This document shows positions 41,124 to 49,723 of a stretch of 64,000 nt of DNA, one piece after another. Source of the DNA: Brevundimonas diminuta (GTDB lineage: Bacteria; Pseudomonadota; Alphaproteobacteria; Caulobacterales; Caulobacteraceae); assembly GCF_022654015.1 (NCBI RefSeq), contig NZ_CP073063.1:3121501-3185500 (forward strand), in the 5' to 3' direction. Under the pieces are notes generated by a model, which ran no database searches, was not told where the DNA came from, and worked only from the letters and a program-made list of their open reading frames with translations. Each line of letters begins with the position of its first letter. Positions within the stretch are counted from its first letter, which is position 1. The position numbers and the translations under genes are program-made.

Positions 41124-41278
41124 TAGAATACCCCGAGATTCTCCGCATACGTCGAACGCGGAGTTTCGGCAATGGGGCGACGATGGGGCAGATTGTCCGA
41201 CCGGACCGTAAAACGCTGCGCGGAATGCCGCTTAGGCGAAGAGCGCGCCTCGTGCCGTGAACGACGCGGAGCTGGACA

Positions 41279-41644
41279 TCAATCCTTGCCCTGGCGTTCA
41301 ATGACGAACGTCGCGGGCTTGTGCATCTCCAACCGCCACCGATCGACAGCTGCCTGGGAATACAGTCGCTCTAACACCAAAGCGTGCCAAATGCGGTCGC
41401 ATCCGGTCGGGGGATCAGACCCTCGTCGCGTGTTGCACACGAAGTGCTTAAGCAGCCCATTGATCAGGCTATGGCCACCGCCTCGGCATTTTGGCACGAT
41501 GTGATCATAGGTCGGATAGCTAGGGCGATCTCGCGGAAAACCCCGCTTGAGGCTCATCGGCTCGCCACATCCTGCGCATCGCCCGTTCTGAGCCCAATGC
41601 AGAATCCGGCGCTGCCTGATCCGACGTTTGACCTCGCCGTTCAT
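41279..41644 (-). CDS. HNH endonuclease
   Basis: A 121-residue HNH nuclease from ATG 41644. Zinc-type CxxC (Cys23, Cys26 in CAGCGEPM), then the HNH core YDHIVPKCRGGGHSLINGLL with Asp47-His48, His58 and Asn62, and a later FVCN. Small HNH proteins of this form occur in phages and integrative elements. It overlaps the preceding gene by ATGA, so both are made together. Codons are less GC-biased than in core genes. Specificity unknown. Confidence 0.82.
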   Translation of the reverse strand: MNGEVKRRIRQRRILHWAQNGRCAGCGEPMSLKRGFPRDRPSYPTYDHIVPKCRGGGHSLINGLLKHFVCNTRRGSDPPTGCDRIWHALVLERLYSQAAVDRWRLEMHKPATFVIERQGKD

Positions 41645-42027
41645 TGACCGGCCGCCATCCAGCTCTCCATGAGAGCACGATCGTAAAAGCCTTGCCCCAA
41701 GCTCCCGCCTGCGCTGAAGGCCTGCAGCTCCGGCCAAAGTTGTGCTGGCGATTTCCCTAGCCGGGCCGCGATCTCGCGTGTTGTGATCAGCTGCCGCCCT
41801 AAGGCTTCGACTTCTGGCCGGCCATATTGGGCGGCGCCTTTCGCGCCTATCGGTGTGAGGTACTTGCGATAACGAAGCCAGCTCACGTCTTGAGCCGTAC
41901 AGTTGAGGTGCTCTTCCACCTCCGACGGCGTCATTTCCTCACGCCGCCACTCGGCAAGGTCGCCAGCTTGAAAAGCAAAGGGGCGCCCACCTTCCGGGCC
42001 GCCCATGAGGATGTGGCGCGCGGTCAC
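41641..42027 (-). CDS. Hypothetical protein with two helix-turn-helix-like segments
   Basis: About 128 residues from GTG 42027, or 121 from ATG 42006 (MGGPEGGRPFAF). Two segments look like DNA-recognition helices: MTPSEVEEHLNCTAQDVSWL and LITTREIAARLGKSPAQLWP. It is coupled to the HNH gene downstream and starts only 3-24 bp from the divergent kinase gene at 42031. A DNA-binding partner for the nuclease, or a regulator of the divergent defence operon, is possible. No family recognised. Confidence 0.6.
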   Translation of the reverse strand: MTARHILMGGPEGGRPFAFQAGDLAEWRREEMTPSEVEEHLNCTAQDVSWLRYRKYLTPIGAKGAAQYGRPEVEALGRQLITTREIAARLGKSPAQLWPELQAFSAGGSLGQGFYDRALMESWMAAGQ

Positions 42028-42030
42028 TGG

Positions 42031-44085
42031 ATGAACTCTCAGGTCAATAATGCGATTGTCGGGGCGACCGCGTCGCAGGCCTCCTGGAAGCTCGCCGCCT
42101 GTCTGGCACTTCTGCCGCTCGATCTGGACGCAAGGCTGCGCAAGATCGCCGCACGGCTGGACATGGTTGTCACCCAGGAGACGCCCCGCCGGCGTGACGT
42201 CTCCGACGCCCTGTTAGGCGGAGACCCGCTTGCCGCGGCTCGAGCGGCCTTCGCCCAGCGGGTCACTTTGGACGTCTGGGACATGGTCTACGCCGGGCTG
42301 GCGCTAAGTTTCGCCCGGCATGGCAGCCTGCCGCGCAGGCTAACCGTCAGTCAAATCCCTCGCCTTTTCGCATTGTCACTTAAGGACCATCCCGACGCGG
42401 CCGACGCCCAACAGCAGCTCGGCAAGCTGGCGGCCAACTTGGGTGGCCTGCCCTTCGCCGCTGGGCTTCGCGACCTGCAGGCCCAGCTCGAACGTGTGCG
42501 ACCGGTGGAGCCGTGGCGCCCTTGGGCGATTGGCCTAAACTCGCCGACGGACGGCATCGAGGATCTGACGTCGATCGCGGAGGTAAAGCCCATCCTCACC
42601 ATCTTGCGCGAGCTCGATCCCGCCGGAGCCCACCACTACGCCGACGAACTATTGATGGTCGCCAAAGAACTAACCATGGCCGAGGGCCAGTGGATCGTCG
42701 ATCACACCCGTATCCACGTGGATCTCGTCGCCCTGAGGCGCTGGGCCGATCGGGAACTGACCGAGGATTTCGAGCGCCACGAGGATCTGGTCAGCGTCGA
42801 CATCGGCCCCCAGGCCAGCTTCGAGGATGTGCTGAAGGAACTGTCGGCCGGCCCCTCAGGCCGCAAGATTCAACCGCCGGAGACCGAAGCCGACGCCGTT
42901 CTGCAAAGTCTGGTTCGCAGGCTCGGCGACGAGTTTCTTACCAACTCCCAGTTCGGCCTCGACTTCTATCTCAGCAAACGAATCCGGCATCAGTCCTTCA
43001 TCGGCCGCATTCGCGGGCCGCTGGAGTTCGCCAACCTCATCACTACCCGTGAAACAGAGGCCAGCCCCTACCACCGCAACGATTTCTGGATCGACCAATT
43101 CACCACGGTCGGTGCCGACCAGCGGGAAGCGGTCAATGCGGCGCTGATGAACTGCGCGCGAGACTTCGACGAAATCCTACGTGATGCCAAGGACCGACTG
43201 TTCCATATTCGCTCGCCCGAGCAGCCCGACGGTCTGATCAGCCTGGACCTGACTCCCGAAGCCCTCCAGTTGGTCCGGACGATCGCCTTGTGGGATCCCG
43301 AAGACTTCAGCAGTTTCTTCGAGGTGGCGGTGGCGGCACTTTGGGCGGCGCTCGACCCGTCCTTCGCTCGGGTTCGGCGGTTCATCAACACCGACCTAAA
43401 ATCCCGCATCACCGAACGACTGGAACTCGCGCGCGCTGAGGTCCGGGCGGCGGCGGGACAGGACCCGGCCTTCCACAACTTCGATATCGAATTCGGCCAG
43501 CGGTCCACCGAGGTCCAGCGGGCGTTGGACGATGCCGCGAGCTGGTTTACCTACACCCGCGCTGAACGCCTGCGGCGCACCTTCACGCTTGAGGAAGCGG
43601 TTCGGATCGGCCGCGAGAATGCGCTGCGATGCCAGCGCGGCTTCAACCCGGTGATCACCGAAACCGTCCACGGCGGCATCGAGATCATGGCGCCTAGCCT
43701 GGTCATTATTCACGACACCCTATTCACGGCTCTCGACAACATCAGGGCGCACTCCGGCCACAAGGCGCCCAAGGTCGATGTTGTCGTCTCCCACGACCCG
43801 GGTCGCGAGACCCTCACCGTCGAGGTGATGAGCGACTGCCGGCCCCAGCAGAAGATGACAGCGGAACGCAAGTTGAAGGAGATCCAGAAGATCATCGACG
43901 GGGCGGCGCCCACCCGTCGGACCCGGCGCGAGGGGGGTAGCGGCATCCTCAAGCTCGAGGCAGTCACTCGGCAGAGCGAGCGAGGCCGGCTCGATTTCGG
44001 CTTTGTCCAAGGCGGCCGCTTCCGCCTTGCGGCGACCTACGCCTTCACCTTCGGTCCTACCGCACCGCGGGAGACGGGGTCGTGA
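42031..44085 (+). CDS. dtcA: Detocs-like sensor kinase DtcA
   Basis: A 684-residue soluble protein. About 530 residues of helical, unrecognised sensor region precede a divergent GHKL ATPase: N-box-like IIHDTLFTALDNIRAHSG (about 557-575) and G-box-like EGGSGILKLEAV (about 634-645), then GGRFRLAATYAF. No standard H-box is evident; the phospho-acceptor His is not identified. It overlaps dtcB by GTGA, which overlaps dtcC. In published Detocs, DtcA senses phage infection and phosphorylates DtcC. The call rests on gene order and the partner domains more than on this protein alone. ATG 42031 has a weak ribosome-binding site and upstream frame is open to 41827. Confidence 0.75.
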   Translation: MNSQVNNAIVGATASQASWKLAACLALLPLDLDARLRKIAARLDMVVTQETPRRRDVSDALLGGDPLAAARAAFAQRVTLDVWDMVYAGLALSFARHGSLPRRLTVSQIPRLFALSLKDHPDAADAQQQLGKLAANLGGLPFAAGLRDLQAQLERVRPVEPWRPWAIGLNSPTDGIEDLTSIAEVKPILTILRELDPAGAHHYADELLMVAKELTMAEGQWIVDHTRIHVDLVALRRWADRELTEDFERHEDLVSVDIGPQASFEDVLKELSAGPSGRKIQPPETEADAVLQSLVRRLGDEFLTNSQFGLDFYLSKRIRHQSFIGRIRGPLEFANLITTRETEASPYHRNDFWIDQFTTVGADQREAVNAALMNCARDFDEILRDAKDRLFHIRSPEQPDGLISLDLTPEALQLVRTIALWDPEDFSSFFEVAVAALWAALDPSFARVRRFINTDLKSRITERLELARAEVRAAAGQDPAFHNFDIEFGQRSTEVQRALDDAASWFTYTRAERLRRTFTLEEAVRIGRENALRCQRGFNPVITETVHGGIEIMAPSLVIIHDTLFTALDNIRAHSGHKAPKVDVVVSHDPGRETLTVEVMSDCRPQQKMTAERKLKEIQKIIDGAAPTRRTRREGGSGILKLEAVTRQSERGRLDFGFVQGGRFRLAATYAFTFGPTAPRETGS

Positions 44086-44555
44086 CCGTGCACATTCTTC
44101 TGGTCGAAGACGAGGATCCCAAACGTCTCCACGTCTGTCGACTGATTGAGGCCGTATCGGGCGAGATCAAGGTGACAGTAGCGAAGTCCGTGAACTCAGC
44201 GCTCGACGCTCTTGAGGATCGGACGCCCGACCTGTTGCTGCTCGACATGTCCCTGCCGACCTTCGACGTCGGTGATGGCGAGTCGGGCGGGCGGCCCCAA
44301 GGTTTCGGCGGCAAGGAAATACTCTGGCACATGAGCTTCGCAGGCATTCTCTGCCCCACCGTCGTCATCACCGGCTATGAGGCCCTACCCCGCGAGGACG
44401 GCATGGTGCCGATCAGTCAGTTGCAGACCGAATTGACCGAGGAGTTCCCGAACCTATTCAAGGGCATCCTGCACTACAATTCCACCTTCGATGAATGGAA
44501 GGTGGAACTGACCCGATTCCTCGCCGACCTCGCGCCGACGGGGACGGCGTCATGA
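44082..44555 (+). CDS. dtcB: Detocs-like stand-alone receiver DtcB
   Basis: A 157-residue single receiver domain from GTG 44082. It has the acidic pair Glu9-Asp10 (LLVEDED), phospho-acceptor Asp55 (LLLLDMSLP) and VVITGYEAL as the Thr/Ser switch strand. There is an insert after the acceptor (GDGESGGRPQGFGGKEI). No output domain is present. In Detocs, DtcB acts as a phosphate sink that prevents unwanted activation of DtcC. Both ends overlap neighbours by 4 nt, which shows tight translational coupling. Confidence 0.78.
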   Translation: MTVHILLVEDEDPKRLHVCRLIEAVSGEIKVTVAKSVNSALDALEDRTPDLLLLDMSLPTFDVGDGESGGRPQGFGGKEILWHMSFAGILCPTVVITGYEALPREDGMVPISQLQTELTEEFPNLFKGILHYNSTFDEWKVELTRFLADLAPTGTAS

Positions 44556-45778
44556 AAATCCTCATCGCGGACGACGAATTGAGCAGATACCAGCGCTTGA
44601 TGCCCCGTCTCAAGGCGCTTGGCGTCCAGGAAGCTGATATCGATACCGCCGTCAGTTCGGGCCAAGCCCTGGAGATGATGGAGGCCCGCCAGTACGACCT
44701 TCTCGTCCTCGACATCATTATTCCTTTGCGGCCGAACGGGGACGGCGACGCCCAGAACGCCTTGGACCTGCTGTTTACGGTCCACGTCTCCGAAATGGTG
44801 AAGCGGCCACGGCACATCGTGGGAATCACGGCTGACGACGCGGCAGCTGCACGGGCCGCCGAGGACTTCGCCGCCCTGACTTGGACTATCGTGCGCTATT
44901 CGCCGACCGACGACGAATGGATGTCCCGGGTAATGGCGTTAGTCCGGTATATCGACGGGGCGGACGCTGACTCGCAGGACGCGGCCGGGGTCGACGTCGT
45001 GGTCGCATGCGCCCTTCAGACCCCCGAACTCGATCAGGTGCTCGCCCTTCCCTGGAACTGGGATCCTAGGCCCGCGGTCCTTCCGGATGCAACCTTCGTC
45101 CACCGAGGCTGGTTTTTGGACTCCGCCCGAAAACGCTACACCGTCGCGGCCGCCCACGCTCCTCGCATGGGAATGGTCAGCGCCGCGCTTCTCAGCGCTA
45201 GTCTCATCCAGCATCTACGTCCTCGATTGATTGCCATGACAGGCATATGCGCGGGCGTACGTGGCAAGGTGGCCTTGGGCGATGTCCTGCTGGCCGACCC
45301 GTCTTGGGATTTCCAAAGTGGAAAGCGTGTTCGGGTTGGAGAAGCCTCCAGCCTATCGAGCCGGGCGCATCAGCTAGCTGCACCCGACCGGGTGCGAAAA
45401 CTCCTGCAGGAACTGCAAAGGGAGAAAACCAGAGTTCAGGCGCTATGCGAAGCTTTCGGGTCTGCGCGGCCCAATGACGCCGGCATCAAGGTCGGCCCCG
45501 TCGCCTGCGGATCTGCGGTCTTGGCCGACGGCCTGTCGATCGGCGAGATCAGGTCGAGCCAGCAGGACGACATGATTGGGGTAGAGATGGAAATCTACGG
45601 CGTGTACGCTGCCGCCCGCGCGGCCGCCGAACCTCAGCCCCTGGCGTTCGCGCTCAAGGGTGTCTGCGATTATGCCGATCCCGATAAAGGCGATGACGCC
45701 CAAGACTACGCCGCCTTTATGAGCGCAGGCGTCCTGCGACTTCTCCTTGAAACGCATGGCTCCCTGCTCATGCCTTGA
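44552..45778 (+). CDS. dtcC: Detocs-like effector DtcC: receiver fused to PNP nucleosidase
   Basis: A 408-residue fusion. Residues 1-120 form a receiver (Asp7-Asp8; acceptor Asp54 in LLVLDIIIP). Residues about 135-400 are a nucleoside phosphorylase/MTA-nucleosidase fold: TGICAGVRGKVALGDVLLAD, then GVEMEIYGVYAAARAA (Met-Glu ribose site) and GVCDYAD with Asp373 at the catalytic Asp position (usual motif S-D-x-A-D, here Cys for Ser). In Detocs such effectors, once phosphorylated, cleave ATP to adenine and ribose-5'-triphosphate and halt phage replication. Activity on ATP here is inferred from the operon. Confidence 0.82.
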   Translation: MKILIADDELSRYQRLMPRLKALGVQEADIDTAVSSGQALEMMEARQYDLLVLDIIIPLRPNGDGDAQNALDLLFTVHVSEMVKRPRHIVGITADDAAAARAAEDFAALTWTIVRYSPTDDEWMSRVMALVRYIDGADADSQDAAGVDVVVACALQTPELDQVLALPWNWDPRPAVLPDATFVHRGWFLDSARKRYTVAAAHAPRMGMVSAALLSASLIQHLRPRLIAMTGICAGVRGKVALGDVLLADPSWDFQSGKRVRVGEASSLSSRAHQLAAPDRVRKLLQELQREKTRVQALCEAFGSARPNDAGIKVGPVACGSAVLADGLSIGEIRSSQQDDMIGVEMEIYGVYAAARAAAEPQPLAFALKGVCDYADPDKGDDAQDYAAFMSAGVLRLLLETHGSLLMP

Positions 45779-46038
45779 TCGGCCAATGCTAGGCCGTAAC
45801 GACCAAACAGCCCAGCGATCCTTCACAAACATGTTGACCTGGCCCCCAAGGTTAGCGCCGGACTTGGATGGCCTCTCCACCCCCTATGCGGTCATGATGA
45901 ACGATCGTTATGCGTCAGGAGCCGCCGCCCGTGCCTGGCAGCGGACGAACGATGTCAACCACACCAGGTGCAGATTCTGCGCCACTTAAGCTGGTTCTGA
46001 GCCAGCGTTAGGTGGTCTCGACACACCCGACAGTGCGA

Positions 46039-46115
46039 TGGCGACCCCGGCAGGACTCCAACCTGCGACCTCGGCTTTAGGAAAGCCTTGCTCTATGCAG
46101 CTGAGCTACGGGGCC
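46039..46115 (-). tRNA. tRNA-Arg (anticodon CCT)
   Basis: A 77-nt cloverleaf on the minus strand with encoded CCA. Acceptor GGCCCCG/CGGGGTC (one G-T pair), D-arm GCTC/GAGC, anticodon loop TTCCTAA (CCT, reads AGG), T-arm GCAGG/CCTGC. Oddities: T-loop TTGGAGT has G56 where C is near-universal, the D-loop has C19 where G is expected, and the first anticodon-stem pair is A-G. The two changes keep a C19-G56 pair. Its 3' end faces the accessory region to the left. Confidence 0.85.
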
Positions 46116-46210
46116 ACGCACGACGCCGTAGCGGGTCAGGGCGTCGGGGGGAAGTCGGGGCGGCGAAAAAGTCGAGCGGCGGCCGGGCGACTGCGGCGTC
46201 GGACGTTTGT

Positions 46211-46228
46211 GGTTAAGGGGTCTTAACC
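46211..46228. terminator. Hairpin downstream of the chemotaxis operon
   Basis: A 7-bp perfect stem GGTTAAG/CTTAACC with a 4-nt loop, about 95 nt past the cheE stop and 95 nt upstream of the tRNA. No U-tract is present. It is at best a weak transcript end. Confidence 0.3.
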
Positions 46229-46323
46229 TACAAGATATCGCGGTGAACAAAGGACGAAATGGGCGATGTCAGCGATTCGGTCCTGATTCGTTTCGCCCTT
46301 GTTCCGCGAGAATGGAACGGCCG

Positions 46324-46803
46324 TTAACCGACGGGCGGAACGTGGGCCGTCAGGGCGCGCAGACCCTCCAGAAGGCGGTCGGAATCGGCGCTGGTCTGGC
46401 CCTGGGCGGCCAGGGTCAGGCGAAGCGCGCGCACGTGAACCTCGACCGAGGGCCAGGACCAGCTGCCGGCGCTCTTCATCCGGTCGGCGATCTCGCACAG
46501 GCTGAAGGCGGCCTCGAAGAAGGTCGGGACTTCCAGATAGCCGGCCATGTCGACCATGGCGGAGGCGAAGGCGTAGACCTGGGCCGGGGCGTCCGAGGGA
46601 CGGGTCGTGCACAGGGCCTCGATGGCGTCGACGTTGGCCGTCAGCAGGGTGAAGACATTGTCGCGCTGTTCATCCAGCGCTTGGTTGGCGCGGGATTCGG
46701 CCTCGATGATCAGGCGGCCGCCGGGCCGCGCCATCTGACGCTGGAGCGAGGTGTGGACGCGGCGGACGGTGGAGGGTTTGGGCGCGGCGACAGGCTCGGT
46801 CAC
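46324..46803 (-). CDS. cheE: Chemotaxis operon protein CheE
   Basis: A 159-residue soluble, mostly helical protein (MTEPVAAPKPSTVRRVHTSL), last in the operon. I assign CheE from position after the third cheY, as in the Caulobacter crescentus operon; the family has no well-defined biochemical function. Its start overlaps the stop of the preceding cheY-like gene. No receiver or CheZ signature is visible. Confidence 0.65.
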   Translation of the reverse strand: MTEPVAAPKPSTVRRVHTSLQRQMARPGGRLIIEAESRANQALDEQRDNVFTLLTANVDAIEALCTTRPSDAPAQVYAFASAMVDMAGYLEVPTFFEAAFSLCEIADRMKSAGSWSWPSVEVHVRALRLTLAAQGQTSADSDRLLEGLRALTAHVPPVG

Positions 46804-47390
46804 AGGCTGACCTTCATCGGCTTCATCAGCATGTCGATCTCGTCCTGATCCATGTTTTCCTCGACCGCCTCGCCCAGATCACCGGTCAGGTCGCTTTCGC
46901 GACGACCATCGGTGCCGGGAGGCGGCCCATAGTTGTGCACTCGGCGGTCGGGGCCGATGTAGTGTTCGGACTCGACGAAATCCCGGTCCTCGCCGCCCAG
47001 CCAGATGATGCGCTTCAGCAGCAGAGACGGCGACAGGGGCTTGGCGACGATGAAGCTGGCACCGCAGTCGCGGCCCTGGTGGACCTTGGCCTGGGAGGCG
47101 TGACCCAGGATCATGATGACGGGCACATAGCGGGTCGGCGTGGGGGCGTCGCGCCGCAGCCAACGCACGAAGTCATAGCCGTCCATGTCTGGCATGATGC
47201 AGTCGATCAGGATCAAGTCGACCGAGCGGCGCGCCAGCAGTTCGACGGCCGCCTGGGCCGAGGCGCATTTGATCTGCTCCTTGCAGCCGAAGCCTTGGAC
47301 GATGGAACCCAGCATATCCAGCGACGTGGGCTGGTCGTCGATCAGAAGGACCGTCGTGTGCGCCAGATTGACCCGATCGCTCTTGGCCAT
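46800..47390 (-). CDS. CheY-like receiver protein with C-terminal extension (CheYIII)
   Basis: A 196-residue protein. The N-terminal receiver (about 12-130) has LLIDDQ, phospho-acceptor in LILIDCIMPDMDG and Lys in FIVAKPLS. About 60 extra residues follow (HYIGPDRRVHNYGPPPGTDG and an acidic helix), the layout of CheYIII in Caulobacter. Likely modulates motor response or acts as a phosphate sink. It lies 4 nt after cheU. Confidence 0.82.
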   Translation of the reverse strand: MAKSDRVNLAHTTVLLIDDQPTSLDMLGSIVQGFGCKEQIKCASAQAAVELLARRSVDLILIDCIMPDMDGYDFVRWLRRDAPTPTRYVPVIMILGHASQAKVHQGRDCGASFIVAKPLSPSLLLKRIIWLGGEDRDFVESEHYIGPDRRVHNYGPPPGTDGRRESDLTGDLGEAVEENMDQDEIDMLMKPMKVSL

Positions 47391-47394
47391 GGCG

Positions 47395-47739
47395 TCAGAA
47401 CAGCATGAGGTCGCCGGCGTCGGCGTTCGATTGCGGGCGATGCTCGCCGGCGGCGGGGCGAAGGCGGCCGGCCATGTCGGCCAGCGACAGGCGGCTGACG
47501 GCCTCGGACGGGCTGGCGCCGCCGCCCAGCATGCGCAGGACGCCGGATAGAGCCTCGAGACGCTGGGTCAGGGCGTCCAGGGCCTGGGCCTGGGTCAGGG
47601 CGTTGGGGCGTTCCTCGGGCGGGGCGCGGCGGACCAGATCGCTGACCAGGGCCTCGATCCCGTCGATGCCTTCGCGCACCAGCATCAGCTCGTCGGCGAC
47701 GGCGGCCAGCAGATCGGCGTGTTCGGGAGGGGCGCTCAT
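47395..47739 (-). CDS. cheU: Chemotaxis operon protein CheU
   Basis: A 114-residue helical protein from ATG 47739 (MSAPPEHADLLAAVADELML). Long coiled-coil-like helices cover residues about 10-75. Named from its place between cheD and the third cheY as in the Caulobacter operon; its function is not established. It begins 2 nt after the cheD stop. Confidence 0.6.
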   Translation of the reverse strand: MSAPPEHADLLAAVADELMLVREGIDGIEALVSDLVRRAPPEERPNALTQAQALDALTQRLEALSGVLRMLGGGASPSEAVSRLSLADMAGRLRPAAGEHRPQSNADAGDLMLF

Positions 47740-47741
47740 CT

Positions 47742-48284
47742 TCAGAACAGTTCCAGGGCGCCGGTGTCGACCGGAGCCATGACGGGCACGGGCTTGGGCG
47801 CGACGACATCGGTGACGGCGCGTTGCAGGGCGCGGCCGGTGACGGGCCAGTAGTGCAGGCGCCGACCGCCGTCGCCGCGCAGGCTGCCGCCGACGACGGG
47901 AATGCCTTCGTCGCGCAGGAATTTCTCGGCGAAGTCGGCGTTGCTGCGGCCCACGTCGCGCAGGCTGTCGAACATACGGCCACCACCGAACAGCTTGGCC
48001 TCCAGCCGGTCGCGACGAGCGCCGGCCTTGAGCATGTCGTTGATCAGAAGCTCCATCGCATAGGCGCCGTAGCGACGCCCCGCGTCGGTGCCCGCGCCCG
48101 AGCCTTCTGGCAGCAGGAAGTGGTTCATGCCGCCGACGCCCGCCAGCGGATCGCGCACGCACATGGCGACGCAGGACCCCAGGATGGTGCTGAGCACGAC
48201 ATTGGGATCGGACGTGATGAAATGCTCGCCCTGACCGACGTGAACGCGCTTTTCGACCGTGTCCTTCAGGGCGGCGTAGCTCAT
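47742..48284 (-). CDS. cheD: Chemoreceptor glutamine deamidase CheD
   Basis: A 180-residue deamidase that converts receptor glutamines to glutamates. Catalytic Cys38 (ILGSCVAMC) and His55 ([10 protein letters not shown]) are present, with KLFGGG further on carrying the third conserved position. It overlaps the second cheY gene by ATGA. Confidence 0.94.
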   Translation of the reverse strand: MSYAALKDTVEKRVHVGQGEHFITSDPNVVLSTILGSCVAMCVRDPLAGVGGMNHFLLPEGSGAGTDAGRRYGAYAMELLINDMLKAGARRDRLEAKLFGGGRMFDSLRDVGRSNADFAEKFLRDEGIPVVGGSLRGDGGRRLHYWPVTGRALQRAVTDVVAPKPVPVMAPVDTGALELF

Positions 48285-48670
48285 GTCAGGGGACCGAAGA
48301 CAGCTTCCAGCTTGCCCTTCAGCTGGGCGACGGTGAAAGGCTTGACCAGGTAGTTGTTGACGCCGAACTGCACCGCGCGCTGGACCAGCTCGCGGTCGGC
48401 GCGGCCCGTCAGCATGATGAAGGCGGTCTTGGAGGTCGGCGGGTGGGCGCGCACGGCGCGCAGCAGGCCCAGGCCGTCCAGGTTCGGCATATTGTAGTCG
48501 GAGATGATCAGGTGCGCGGGCTTGGACACGATCTCGCGCAGGGCGATTTCGCCGTCGGCGGCCTCGCGGATTTCGCGCACGCCGAGTTGTTGCAGGCTGG
48601 TGCGGACCAGCGAGCGCATCGTCATCTGATCATCGACGACCAAGCAGTGAAGTGAGGCGGCGGCGGGCAT
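48281..48670 (-). CDS. cheY: Chemotaxis response regulator CheY (second copy)
   Basis: A 129-residue single receiver: VVDDQ, phospho-acceptor Asp58 ([13 protein letters not shown]), Thr in IMLTGRAD and Lys in YLVKPF. The NMP after Asp and NLDG are typical of true CheY. In Caulobacter this is CheYII, which acts on the flagellar motor. 15 nt after cheB. Confidence 0.93.
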   Translation of the reverse strand: MPAAASLHCLVVDDQMTMRSLVRTSLQQLGVREIREAADGEIALREIVSKPAHLIISDYNMPNLDGLGLLRAVRAHPPTSKTAFIMLTGRADRELVQRAVQFGVNNYLVKPFTVAQLKGKLEAVFGPLT

Positions 48671-48685
48671 AGGTTACGCTCCCGA

Positions 48686-49723
48686 TTAGGCGACAGACCG
48701 CGCAGCCGGATCGGCGCACAGTTCGAGAATGGCGGGGGACAGGCGGTGCAGCGGCAACTGCCGCTCCACGGCGCCGATTTCGTGCGCGGCCTTGGGCATG
48801 CCGTAGACGACGCAGGTCGCCTCGTCCTGGCCCAGGGTGCGGCCGCCGGCCTGGCGCATGGCCAGCAGGCCCTTGGCGCCGTCGCGGCCCATGCCGGTCA
48901 GGATGACGCCGGTCATCGGACGCTTCAGCCGGGCGACGGAGTCGAACATCACATCGACCGACGGACGGTGGCCGTTGACGGGATCGCTGGCGATCAGGCG
49001 GCAACGCGGCGTCAGGCCGCCCGAGACCTCAAGATGGGTCGCGCCGCCGGGGGCCAAGTAGATGTGGCCTGGCTTCAGCGGCGCGCCGTCCACCGCCTCG
49101 GTCACGGTCGGGGCGCAGACGCGGTCCAGACGGGCGGCGAAGCTGGCGGTGAAGGTCGCCGGCATATGCTGGGTGATGACGGTCGCCGGGCAATCCAGCG
49201 GGAAGCCGCTGAGCACGGTCAGCAGGGCCTCGACCCCGCCAGTGGACGAACCGATGGCGAGGATCTGATGGGGATCGGCGTGATAGGCGCGCGGCGCCTC
49301 GGCGGCGGCGGGCGTATCGCCGCGGGCGCGGACGCGCGAACGGGCGGCCGTCTTCACCTTGCCGATCAGGTCGTGGAAGGCGTCGACGCTGGCCACCGCC
49401 GGCTTGGCCACCGCATCCACGGCGCCGATCTCCAGCGCGGCCAGGGTGACGTCCGTGCCCGCCGCCGTCAGGGTCGAGACCATGACCACCGGCATCGGCC
49501 GCAGCCGCATGATCTTTTCCAGGAACTCCAGCCCGTTCATGTTGGGCATCTCGACGTCGAGCGTAATGACGTCGGGGTTCAGGGCCTTGATCGCGGCGCG
49601 GGCCTCGATGGGATCGGCGGCGGTGCCGACGACCTCGATCTCAGGATCCGACTTCAGGGCGGCCGAGATCAGCCCGCGCATGGTCAGGCTGTCGTCGACG
49701 ACGAGAACGCGGACGGGGCTCAT
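48686..49723 (-). CDS. cheB: Protein-glutamate methylesterase CheB
   Basis: A 345-residue two-domain enzyme. Receiver with VVDDS and acceptor Asp56 ([12 protein letters not shown]), a linker, and the methylesterase domain with Ser in GSSTGGVEA, His in ITQHMP and Asp in [10 protein letters not shown] as catalytic triad. It removes receptor methyl groups during adaptation. Start ATG 49723 overlaps the cheR stop. Confidence 0.96.
   Translation of the reverse strand: MSPVRVLVVDDSLTMRGLISAALKSDPEIEVVGTAADPIEARAAIKALNPDVITLDVEMPNMNGLEFLEKIMRLRPMPVVMVSTLTAAGTDVTLAALEIGAVDAVAKPAVASVDAFHDLIGKVKTAARSRVRARGDTPAAAEAPRAYHADPHQILAIGSSTGGVEALLTVLSGFPLDCPATVITQHMPATFTASFAARLDRVCAPTVTEAVDGAPLKPGHIYLAPGGATHLEVSGGLTPRCRLIASDPVNGHRPSVDVMFDSVARLKRPMTGVILTGMGRDGAKGLLAMRQAGGRTLGQDEATCVVYGMPKAAHEIGAVERQLPLHRLSPAILELCADPAARSVA

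Noticed and set aside
45779..46038. Small genes between the Detocs-like operon and the tRNA
   Set aside because: Short frames here (for example 45747-45989) overlap the dtcC end, have no ribosome-binding site or family pattern, and the segment looks non-coding.
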